From a virus: DNA of 29,536 nt. The stretch spans positions 1-29,536 of IMG/VR virus record IMGVR_UViG_3300029448_000277; one strand, written 5' to 3'. Under the pieces are notes generated by a model, which worked only from the letters and a program-made list of their open reading frames with translations, was not told the origin of the DNA and made no database searches. A program made the translations under genes and the position numbers. Positions 20,467 to 28,539 of this stretch are shown here, one piece after another; within the stretch, counting starts at the first letter, position 1; every line of letters begins with the position of its first letter.

Positions 20467-20588
20467 ATAGTTTAGCAGGTAATGACATACTAAAATTTAA
20501 TGCAGTAACAGAATTATCTTTTAGGCAATGTTTTATAAAACTACAAATGATGAAAGATGAATCAATAGAAAATTCTAAAAAGAAATGA
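20364..20588 (+). CDS. Tail assembly chaperone extension, gpT-like (made by -1 frameshift)
   Basis: After slippage at the T9 run, 74 codons are read in the -1 frame: a short joint, then SNEFAKLFAKTGGKPSARSQYGWFSIIDSLAGND, then a helical part FRQCFIKLQMMKDES and a Lys-rich end. The GpGT product would have about 243 residues. The YGWFSIIDSLAGND pattern is typical of the second chaperone (gpT) of Bacteroidetes siphophages, where it may also be a separate gene; a GTG at 20382 could start it alone. Its stop overlaps the next ATG (ATGA). Confidence 0.7.
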   Translation, partial: LQFRKQVSNEFAKLFAKTGGKPSARSQYGWFSIIDSLAGNDILKFNAVTELSFRQCFIKLQMMKDESIENSKKK

Positions 20589-21871
20589 TTACATATACTG
20601 GAATAATACAATACTTTCAAAAATTTGCAGACCAACATATGCAGATTAATTCGTTTTCAGAAGGTGCTATTGAGCAGATAGAGAATAGAAAAATAACTGA
20701 ATACCCCTTACTACATATTATTGTTTCTGGTTGTAATATACAAGATAATACAATGATATATGATATAGATGTATATATTTTAACTGGTATTGAAGATGAC
20801 AAGAGTGCAGGAACAAGGCAAGATGCAGTATCAAGCACTCTAATGATAATGCAAGATTTAAGGTCTGAGTTTTTTAAGGGCAAATACTTACTTAATTATC
20901 CTATTTTATTACAAGGTTCAGAAGATATTAGTTGTGAGCCAATAGAGGAAGATTTCCAAAATAGGGTATATGGTTGGAGTACATCAATTAGTGTAACTGG
21001 TGTTAATGAATCAACGCAATGTAATATACCTTACCACCCAACAGAGATGTGGAATGGAACTACATTCACAAGTCCAGTAACAAGAATGGCTAATGTGTTA
21101 TGGTTTAGTGGAACAGAAGATGTTTATTCAAATGCAACAGTTACAATTTTGTCTGGTAGTTATAGAATATCAGAATTAAATTATTTAGTAGGTACAGATG
21201 TTATACAAGCAACAAATCAACCAATAAGAGCAAGTGCAGGTGGGTTGCATCAATATTCTTTAGAAAAAAACGGAATATCTTTAAATAATACTTTATCATC
21301 TTCTGGTTACTTTTACGAAAAGTTACAAACTGCTGATGCAAGTTCTTTTGCACATTACACAATAGGTTTAAAAGTTTCACATATATCTGAACACACTTCT
21401 GGTTCTAAATATACTTCATTGTTTTTTATAGTAGATAATCATGCTAACCCAACTAAAGGTTTAGGTGTTTATGTTGGTGCATCAGACCACCCAACAACTG
21501 CACATAGAAACAAAGTAGTGTTGCATAATATAGAAACTAATACATATTTAGTAGCACAAGATATTTCAGATGGCTCAAAAAATTTTATAAGAGAAAATAA
21601 TTTAACTATTATTTTAAGGGTAAATGGTACTGATTCGACTGCTGATGATAATAAAACATTTTTACAAGTAGATGGTATAAATCAATTATCACCTCTTACA
21701 ATTTCATTTGATGAATCTGCATTATTTTATTATGGTGTAGGTACTTTAGTAAATGCTAGTTCTTTTGGTGGTTCTTATGTTTTAAAAGAATTAACATTAG
21801 CAAGTACGAATGGTAACATAAACAACAACCCAGATTTTAATGAATTATACAGATGGCTGAACAATCGTTAA
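20585..21871 (+). CDS. Tail terminator-like protein fused to a concanavalin A/LamG-like lectin domain
   Basis: 428 residues in two parts. Residues 1-155 (MITYTGIIQYFQKFADQH; EYPLLHIIVSGCNIQDNTMIYDIDVYILTG; RQDAVSSTLMIMQDLRSEFF; YGWSTSISVTGVNES) look like a tail terminator/completion protein, with a beta sheet and a helix with the usual spacing. Residues about 190-428 form a jelly-roll with features of LamG/concanavalin-like lectins: FAHYTIGLKVSHIS, KGLGVYVGAS, NLTIILRVNGTDS, LFYYGVGTLVNA, SYVLKELTLAST and a WLNNR end. I infer a sugar-binding arm on the head-proximal end of the tail. The fusion is one intact frame with no sign of a frameshift. The alternative is that the first part is another minor tail protein. 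Confidence 0.55.
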   Translation: MITYTGIIQYFQKFADQHMQINSFSEGAIEQIENRKITEYPLLHIIVSGCNIQDNTMIYDIDVYILTGIEDDKSAGTRQDAVSSTLMIMQDLRSEFFKGKYLLNYPILLQGSEDISCEPIEEDFQNRVYGWSTSISVTGVNESTQCNIPYHPTEMWNGTTFTSPVTRMANVLWFSGTEDVYSNATVTILSGSYRISELNYLVGTDVIQATNQPIRASAGGLHQYSLEKNGISLNNTLSSSGYFYEKLQTADASSFAHYTIGLKVSHISEHTSGSKYTSLFFIVDNHANPTKGLGVYVGASDHPTTAHRNKVVLHNIETNTYLVAQDISDGSKNFIRENNLTIILRVNGTDSTADDNKTFLQVDGINQLSPLTISFDESALFYYGVGTLVNASSFGGSYVLKELTLASTNGNINNNPDFNELYRWLNNR

Positions 21872-22440
21872 TTTATAAAAACACTACAAAGGTCTTTAAC
21901 ACTTATGGCAAGTTAGTTTTAAAACGAGCAAAGAGGAATTTAAAGATTAAAAAGAAAGTAGATGGTAAATATATTACGGCTGATGGTTCTGGTGCTTTAG
22001 CCAATAGTTTATATTATAAAATAAACCTAGGGAAGAAAAAATTAAATATAAAGTTTTTAAGTAGTTTAGATTATGCTGATTTCATGGAACAAGGTGTTCA
22101 AGGTTCTGGGAGATTTCAAAAAGGTCAAAGAAATAAACAAATTAAACAATCAGCCAAGAATAGTCCTTATAAATTTAGAAAAAAGAATATATCTAAAGGT
22201 GTTTTAAGGGGTATGATTGAAAGTCCAAGATTTAAAATGAGAGATGGCAACGGAAAGTTTATTAAAAAAACACCACAATCAATTAAAAGTGCAGAATACT
22301 TAATAGGAAGAAGTATAGCAACAACTGGTTTAAGTGCGAGAGGATATATGAAAAGCGCAATAGAAGAAACAAAGAAAAGGTTTATCCTAAATGTTAAAGA
22401 GGGGTTAGTCAAAGATTTAGTTACTGGATTAAATTTATAA
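21853..22440 (+). CDS. HK97 gp10-like head-tail/tail completion protein
   Basis: 195 residues, very basic. Conserved-looking features of gp10-like proteins are the long N-terminal helix (TTKVFNTYGKLVLKRAKRNL), GALANSLYYKINLGKKKLNIKFLSSLDYADFMEQGVQGSG (the beta hairpin with a YADFMEQGVQG signature) and a C-terminal helix (SAEYLIGRSIATTGLSARGYMKSAIEETKKRF). The YADFMEQG and GLSARGYM pattern is diagnostic for this family in Bacteroidetes phages. These proteins complete or connect the neck of siphovirus tails. The gene starts 19 bases inside the previous gene and is followed closely by the next tail gene. Confidence 0.75.
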   Translation: MAEQSLIYKNTTKVFNTYGKLVLKRAKRNLKIKKKVDGKYITADGSGALANSLYYKINLGKKKLNIKFLSSLDYADFMEQGVQGSGRFQKGQRNKQIKQSAKNSPYKFRKKNISKGVLRGMIESPRFKMRDGNGKFIKKTPQSIKSAEYLIGRSIATTGLSARGYMKSAIEETKKRFILNVKEGLVKDLVTGLNL

Positions 22441-22442
22441 TA

Positions 22443-23858
22443 ATGGCAATACAGAATCATAATTTCAACAATTCAAACTATGTGTTAAGTGGCTCAAAAA
22501 GAGTAATAACTTGTACGAGTTCAAAAACGGCAGAACCAAAATTTAGGTTTTATTTAGAGGTTATATATAATAGTAAAACTTATGCTTATACATTTAGACC
22601 AAACAATTTAGATTATGGTCAAATAGATATATCTTCAATATTACAATCAATAGTATTCCCAACAAGCACACAAGAGGTTTTAACTGTTCCACAAGCAATA
22701 GAAGGCTCTGGGACAACAAATGAGTTTAAACAAAACATACACTCAATACCTCATAAAAAATATACTGGTGGAGTTTATGTAGACCAATTTTTATCAACTG
22801 GTGGTTCAAGTGCTACAAGAGTAGAAGTAAAATTATATGATTTTTATGCTACTAGTTCTTCTACTGCACCAGTAAAAGTAGGTGGCTCAACAGATGGTTA
22901 TTTTTATTTGCTACATGGATATAATATAAGCACAGATTTAATAAATTATAGTTTTGATGACTTTAAACTAGGCTCAACAACAAAGAAATTTATTAGTGGC
23001 AATTATAACCCTATAAGCACAACAAGGTGTGATATTGATGTAGCATTGACTGATTACGGAACATTAGCATTATTAAATAGAACAGATGATGTAAATGATT
23101 CTGCTGAAACACAATACATAACTATTAAATATTATAACACAAGTAATGTTTTAACAGATACACAAGTGTTTACTAATTCAAATACTAATGGTGGTCAATA
23201 TAATGCTTCTGGTGTAACAGATGATAGTATGATTATCTATTTTGGGTGTTATCCTGCAAACCTAGACAAACTACCTGCTAGTTACGATAGACCACAAGAC
23301 CAAACTGATTTGTCGTATTACGAGGTGTATGCTTCTAGTGTGTCTGGTGTAACTGCATATAGTAAAAAGTATAGGTTTAATATTGTATCTAAATGCGAAA
23401 AGTATGACAGACAAACATTAACATATATTAACAAGTTTGGAGTATGGGAATATATATCATTTGACAAGAAAAGGACTGACAATATTTCTAATAGTAAGAC
23501 TGAAATAAAAAAATCTATATACGATTACACAAAGGCTTATGCAACTGTTACAAGTGGTTATAATGAAAAACCATTTGTGCCAAATGTAGCACATGAATCA
23601 AGAAAGAATGTATCTACTAATGTAAAGCAAACATTTACTATTAATACTGGTTTCTTAGATGCTTATAAAATAGAACAAGTAAAAGATATGTTTATAAGTT
23701 CTAAAATATCTTATATAAATTCAGATGGTTCAGCCTTAGCAGTAATACTAACTAATAGTAGTATTGAAGAAGTTGTAGTATCCCATAAGTATGAGCAAAC
23801 AGAATATGCTTTAAACTTCGAGTATTCAATAGAAACATATAACCCAATATTGTTATAA
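22443..23858 (+). CDS. Tail structural protein (distal tail/baseplate-like)
   Basis: 471 residues, all beta-rich with no cysteine pattern of enzymes. It begins NHNFNNSNYVLSGSKRVITCTSS, has a set of beta segments with YNSKTYAYTFRPNN, HSIPHKKYTGGVYVDQFLSTGG, a middle of Ser/Thr-rich strands, and ends with SIEEVVVSHKYEQTEYALNFEYSIETYNPIL. The last segment, a Lys-Tyr-Glu-Gln-Thr-Glu-Tyr-Ala-Leu-x-Phe-Glu-Tyr strand, is known to me from tail proteins of flavobacterial phages upstream of the large tail-tip protein. A place at the tail tip is likely from order; exact role unknown. The stop overlaps the next start (TAATG). Confidence 0.6.
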   Translation: MAIQNHNFNNSNYVLSGSKRVITCTSSKTAEPKFRFYLEVIYNSKTYAYTFRPNNLDYGQIDISSILQSIVFPTSTQEVLTVPQAIEGSGTTNEFKQNIHSIPHKKYTGGVYVDQFLSTGGSSATRVEVKLYDFYATSSSTAPVKVGGSTDGYFYLLHGYNISTDLINYSFDDFKLGSTTKKFISGNYNPISTTRCDIDVALTDYGTLALLNRTDDVNDSAETQYITIKYYNTSNVLTDTQVFTNSNTNGGQYNASGVTDDSMIIYFGCYPANLDKLPASYDRPQDQTDLSYYEVYASSVSGVTAYSKKYRFNIVSKCEKYDRQTLTYINKFGVWEYISFDKKRTDNISNSKTEIKKSIYDYTKAYATVTSGYNEKPFVPNVAHESRKNVSTNVKQTFTINTGFLDAYKIEQVKDMFISSKISYINSDGSALAVILTNSSIEEVVVSHKYEQTEYALNFEYSIETYNPILL

Positions 23859-26800
23859 TGGCATATCAACTATTTGCTAAAGGAAAAACTATTACACCAG
23901 TAACTTCAAGTTTAATAACAAGTACTGGCCAATTTACAGATAATGGAAACTCTAATGTAGCATTATCATCACTTTCATTAACTGGTTTTACTGCAACAAG
24001 CAGTTCAGTAAACAAAATACCAGTTTGGTTAAATGTAAATAATCTTGTAGTGGGTCAAGAATATTCTTGGTCATTTAAGTTGTTAAGTGCTAGTACATCC
24101 ACAGTTACATATAATATTAACCCACAAGGTGTCAGTAATCCTTACTTACAAACCCCAGTAATTAATATGGCAGTAGGAACTACTTATACTGGTTCATTCA
24201 TAGCAACTGAAACTACTGCACAAATTGGTTTTAGGTATAATTTTAATAGAATAAGTACAAGCAATTATACAATATCAAACTTTTCATTTATTGGTGATAC
24301 CATAGGTTTTAATGGTATAACAGAACTAGATATACAAAGTGGTAGTCCTTTTACACTAGATTTTAACTTTAAAGATATTAAAGACCTTAAATCTAAAGGT
24401 TCACACTCATATAATTTTAGGTTACCAAGCACACCAAATAACGATACTTTTTTTGGGCATTATTTTAAAGTAGGTTCTTATTATTCTTCCGATAACTTTT
24501 CTTTTAACCCTTTTGGTAGTGCAAGTTGTTATGTATTAAAAAATACTTTAGAAGTTTTTAAAGGTAATTTGCAATTAACTAATGTCTATTTAAAAGATAA
24601 AAATAGATACGAATATGAATGTATTTTATATAGTGATGAAGTAACATTTTTAGACTTAATAAAAGGTATAAAATTTAAAGACCTAGATTTTACAGAATTA
24701 AATCATCAATTAACAAGAACAAATGTTTACGAATCATACAATAGTAATTCTCTTGATGGTGGAAACTTAGTTTATAGTTTATGGGATTATGGTATAGGTC
24801 ATGCTTCTAATGAATACCCTAACTATTTTCAACAACCAGTAGGTAATGATTTCTTTTCTTGGCAATCTTTTTCATTTGTAATATCAAAATTAAGACCACA
24901 AGTAAAAATAAAAGCATTAATAAATAAAGTTTTTGCATTAACTGGGTATACATATAAATCTAATTTTATAAGTAGTGATGCTACTTTTCAAAAAGTCTTT
25001 ATGGACTTAAATAACAATAAAAGCGAATCTATTACTACAACAATTCCTGCATCAGCATTTAATTCACAAGTAACAAATACTTCACAAAACATAATCAACT
25101 CTAATGGCTATGTACCTACAAGAGTTGTACAATTTCCAACAGAAGTTTCTGACCAGTCTGCACAATGGAACAATACTAGCCATTACTGGACACCTGCCGT
25201 TGATGGTTGGTATAAAGTAACTATTTCTGGAATAATAACACCAAGCACAACACCTACTGTTACAACAAATAATGTATTATTTAATATATGGAAAAATTGG
25301 AATGGGACAGACATAATTCCAGAACCAGAAATAGTAGGATATTTTCCAGTTTTATCAGTTGGTAGTGCTACAACATTTAGTGTTGATTTGACTGAATATT
25401 TTCAGAGTTCTACAAATATATTTGACAGAATGTATATTGATTTAATGCCATTAATATCTTCAAATGATTCAGTTACTTGGCAATTAACTGATATGGTTTT
25501 AAATATAGAAGCCATAGAGATACAAGAAGAAGATACTAATGTTGTATTTATAAACAATTTGTTTGGAGATTTAACAATAGAAAGTTGGTGGAAATCAATA
25601 TTATTATCATTTAACCTAGTAGTTGTTCCTAATAAAGATGACCCTACTGAATTAATAATTGAACCTTATGATGATTTTGTAGATACTGGAGATACTTATG
25701 ATTGGTCTGAAAAAGTAGATTACAAAAAAGATGTTAAAATAATACCACCATCAACTTATTGTGGTAAAAGAGTTGTATTCAAACATACAGAAAGTGAAGA
25801 TTATGTTTACCAAAATCTAGGTTCTACATTTGACCAACAATCAAGTAATTATGGAGATTATATTGAAGCAGGGGTAAGAAATCAATTTGCAGAAAAAGAC
25901 AAAGAGTTTAAATCAATATTTTGCCCAACTATTAATTATCCTTTAAATTCATCTGTTTTTGATTTAGGAGTATATACTTGTGCAATATGGGCTTTTAATC
26001 AAGATGGTGTAAAGAAAAATACTGGTGGTATAAGGTTATCTTTTTTTCATGGAGTAAAACCATTACCTAACAACCTTAATTATGCTTTATCTAATAGTAA
26101 TAATTTTGGTGGTAATAGTCATAATAATTACCCTTTTTTTAGTGCTTATTCAAAAAAAGATTTTACAGATGGTTCTGATGTTTGGTCAGTTAATTGGCAA
26201 GATAATTTATCATACCCACCACAATCTTGGGATGCACTACCATCATTTGGTTTAGCAAGAAAGTATTGGAGAAATTATGTATTAGACAACTTTAATGTTA
26301 ATAGCAGAATGTTATCATTAAATATAAGATTAAATTCTAAAGATATATATGATTTTTCTTTTGCTGACACAATAAAATTAATGGGTCAAAATTATAGAGT
26401 AAATTCTATAAAAGGTTTTCCAGTTTCATCAGATGGAAATTCTAAAGTAGAATTACTTCTTGTAAATAAAAGCAACTTTATTCCTACTACTGCGATAAGT
26501 CAAGATGGTGGAGTAATAGTTGGAGATAATGTAATAGAGTGTGATTTTACTTTTCATAGTGTAGCACAATTTACTGGTATGTTACAATTTACCACATCAA
26601 CTAATGCAACACCTACACCATCAGATATAACACAAGAATGTTGTGTGGGTTTAGGTTATCAATGGAAAGAAGTTCCTAATTCGGTAAATGGCTTTTATTG
26701 TTTTATGCCAGAATGGGACAACCCATCTGATAACCAGACAGAATTAAGAACTGGTGCAGGTAATTTTACAGATAATGGAACAAACATTTTAAATGGTCAA

Positions 26801-28306
26801 TCTAATACATCAAGAGGTGCAAGTAACAATATTATAGGCGCACAAAATACAATACGCTTTAATTCTTTTGACAATAGAATAGAAGGTAATGAAAATGAAA
26901 TATTAAATGATGTACAAAGTACATTTATATATGGGAACAATAATAAGGTTACTACATTCACAAAGAATACGATAATATTTGATGAATTTGTAAGATATAT
27001 AAATAAAATAAAAGGTGGTAGGTTGTCTGGTGTTTATGGCCAATTATTAATAAATGGTGATGATATTTTGGCTAAAGGTAACATTAACATCCCAATAGGT
27101 TCTATACAGAAAGGTAATTTTGTTGTAAGTGGAAATCAAGGTAGTTCAGATTCTACATTTTATTTAGGTCATAATGGAGAGTTTACTCTTTCATCTGGGT
27201 ATAATTCTATTGCAGGTTTAAACGCTATTAGATTTCCATTTAAAAGCAATATAAGGTTAAGTTTAGAAATAGTAGGTATAATTCAAGAGGACACAAATAA
27301 CATTTACAAAGATAAAGCCATAATTAATAAGACTATTCTTATTTCTAATTATCAAAACCCTATTATTATATATGAGAATACAGATAGTTCAACAATAGAT
27401 ACTAATTTCGGTACAGTTACACATGAAGTGTTTACATTAACAAAACCACCTTATACTGGTGGTGGTATTGCTTTAAAATTAACAAGCAATGGTAGAAAAG
27501 AAATAGAATGGACTGCTAGTTTTAAATACGAAACTACTACATTAAAAAATCTTGCTAGTGCAACCATACAAAACCCAACTGCAATTACTGGTTGTGTATT
27601 GTGGCTTGATGCTTCTAATGAAGGAAGTCTAACTTTATCGGGAAGTGATGTAACAGAATGGAAAGATATTTCTGGGGGTAATAATCATGTTTTACAAGCA
27701 AGCGCAACATACAAACCAGAATGGAAAATTGATGATTGGCATCGACCACATTTAGAATTTGATGGTGTTACTGCAAACCTAAATAATGAAGATGCAGATT
27801 TAGTAGGTTTAGCAGGAAGCAATAATACATTTATTGCCGTATATAAATCAGATGTTACTACTGCTGAATATTATGGGCAAGTAATAATGGGTTGTATTCA
27901 GCCTACATACACACCAAGAGTAGGGCTAAGAATTAATGCAAATGGTAGTTCTGGTGCAGGTGGTTCTGATAGTATTGCTTATTCTAGTCAATCATCATCT
28001 TCATCAGTAAACGCTTGTAATATACCAAGTGCAGGGGTAGATAATTTAAGTATTGCAGTTGGAACAAGAGATGGTGTAAATGTTAAAGTTTATGATGGAA
28101 ACGGAAACACCGATACTGGAACTACTGGTGCAAATAATGCTTCGGTAACAGATTTTTGTGTTGGTGGTTCTTCAACAAGTGGCACTACTGATATATATGA
28201 ATTTAATGGAAAAATATACGAATTAATTTGTTACAATGTAGCACTATCAGATACACAAGTAAATCAAGTTATAACATATCTTAAAAACAAATGGAATATA
28301 GTATAA
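23858..28306 (+). CDS. Large tail hub/receptor-binding protein with sugar-binding modules
   Basis: 1482 residues, the largest protein. (a) Residues about 14-143: a beta-sandwich with SWSFKLLSASTSTVTYNI and NYTISNFSFIGD, resembling CBM4/9 modules, inserted after MAYQLFAKGKTITPV. (b) About 145-890: a tail-hub core of Bacteroidetes siphophages, starting GFNGITELDIQSGSPFTLDF and ending SFADTIKLMGQNYRVNSIKGF; within it about 430-560 is another beta-sandwich (YWTPAVDGWYKVTISGI). (c) About 890-1030: Asn/Gly-rich repeats NNIIGAQNTI, NRIEGNENEI, FIYGNNNKV, like YadA-head beta-rolls of trimeric fibres. (d) About 1234-1482: a LamG/concanavalin-like lectin (GCVLWLDASNEGS; EFNGKIYELICYNVALSD). I infer a trimeric tip fibre that binds host surface polysaccharide. 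No depolymerase motif is seen. Confidence 0.7.
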   Translation: MAYQLFAKGKTITPVTSSLITSTGQFTDNGNSNVALSSLSLTGFTATSSSVNKIPVWLNVNNLVVGQEYSWSFKLLSASTSTVTYNINPQGVSNPYLQTPVINMAVGTTYTGSFIATETTAQIGFRYNFNRISTSNYTISNFSFIGDTIGFNGITELDIQSGSPFTLDFNFKDIKDLKSKGSHSYNFRLPSTPNNDTFFGHYFKVGSYYSSDNFSFNPFGSASCYVLKNTLEVFKGNLQLTNVYLKDKNRYEYECILYSDEVTFLDLIKGIKFKDLDFTELNHQLTRTNVYESYNSNSLDGGNLVYSLWDYGIGHASNEYPNYFQQPVGNDFFSWQSFSFVISKLRPQVKIKALINKVFALTGYTYKSNFISSDATFQKVFMDLNNNKSESITTTIPASAFNSQVTNTSQNIINSNGYVPTRVVQFPTEVSDQSAQWNNTSHYWTPAVDGWYKVTISGIITPSTTPTVTTNNVLFNIWKNWNGTDIIPEPEIVGYFPVLSVGSATTFSVDLTEYFQSSTNIFDRMYIDLMPLISSNDSVTWQLTDMVLNIEAIEIQEEDTNVVFINNLFGDLTIESWWKSILLSFNLVVVPNKDDPTELIIEPYDDFVDTGDTYDWSEKVDYKKDVKIIPPSTYCGKRVVFKHTESEDYVYQNLGSTFDQQSSNYGDYIEAGVRNQFAEKDKEFKSIFCPTINYPLNSSVFDLGVYTCAIWAFNQDGVKKNTGGIRLSFFHGVKPLPNNLNYALSNSNNFGGNSHNNYPFFSAYSKKDFTDGSDVWSVNWQDNLSYPPQSWDALPSFGLARKYWRNYVLDNFNVNSRMLSLNIRLNSKDIYDFSFADTIKLMGQNYRVNSIKGFPVSSDGNSKVELLLVNKSNFIPTTAISQDGGVIVGDNVIECDFTFHSVAQFTGMLQFTTSTNATPTPSDITQECCVGLGYQWKEVPNSVNGFYCFMPEWDNPSDNQTELRTGAGNFTDNGTNILNGQSNTSRGASNNIIGAQNTIRFNSFDNRIEGNENEILNDVQSTFIYGNNNKVTTFTKNTIIFDEFVRYINKIKGGRLSGVYGQLLINGDDILAKGNINIPIGSIQKGNFVVSGNQGSSDSTFYLGHNGEFTLSSGYNSIAGLNAIRFPFKSNIRLSLEIVGIIQEDTNNIYKDKAIINKTILISNYQNPIIIYENTDSSTIDTNFGTVTHEVFTLTKPPYTGGGIALKLTSNGRKEIEWTASFKYETTTLKNLASATIQNPTAITGCVLWLDASNEGSLTLSGSDVTEWKDISGGNNHVLQASATYKPEWKIDDWHRPHLEFDGVTANLNNEDADLVGLAGSNNTFIAVYKSDVTTAEYYGQVIMGCIQPTYTPRVGLRINANGSSGAGGSDSIAYSSQSSSSSVNACNIPSAGVDNLSIAVGTRDGVNVKVYDGNGNTDTGTTGANNASVTDFCVGGSSTSGTTDIYEFNGKIYELICYNVALSDTQVNQVITYLKNKWNIV

Positions 28307-28539
28307 CAAATAAAAAAGCAAAAAACATAAAAGTAGATTACATCTTTAAATTAGATACACTTGATAATCATTTAGAGGAATGTATATCTATTATTAGCCC
28401 TCTCCTTGATGTTCTCCCAGAATATAGGCACATATATACACCAAGCAAAATAGAGGACTATTATGGCAGGTTAAAAAGAAATTATGAAGTTCAAAAATGT
28501 AAATGGAAACATAGAGAAAAGTTATGGCAGAAAAAGTAG
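28291..28539 (+). CDS. Small tail-region protein, unknown
   Basis: 82 residues starting inside the end of the large tail protein (16-base overlap) and overlapping the tape-measure start by 16 bases. Helical with a NKKAKNIKVDYIFKLDTLDNHLEECISIISPLLDVLP segment, then a YTPSKIEDYYGRLKRNYEVQKCKWKHREKLWQKK basic end. No motif recognised. Its place just before the tape measure suggests a tail assembly or tail tip role. Confidence 0.55.
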   Translation: MEYSITNKKAKNIKVDYIFKLDTLDNHLEECISIISPLLDVLPEYRHIYTPSKIEDYYGRLKRNYEVQKCKWKHREKLWQKK

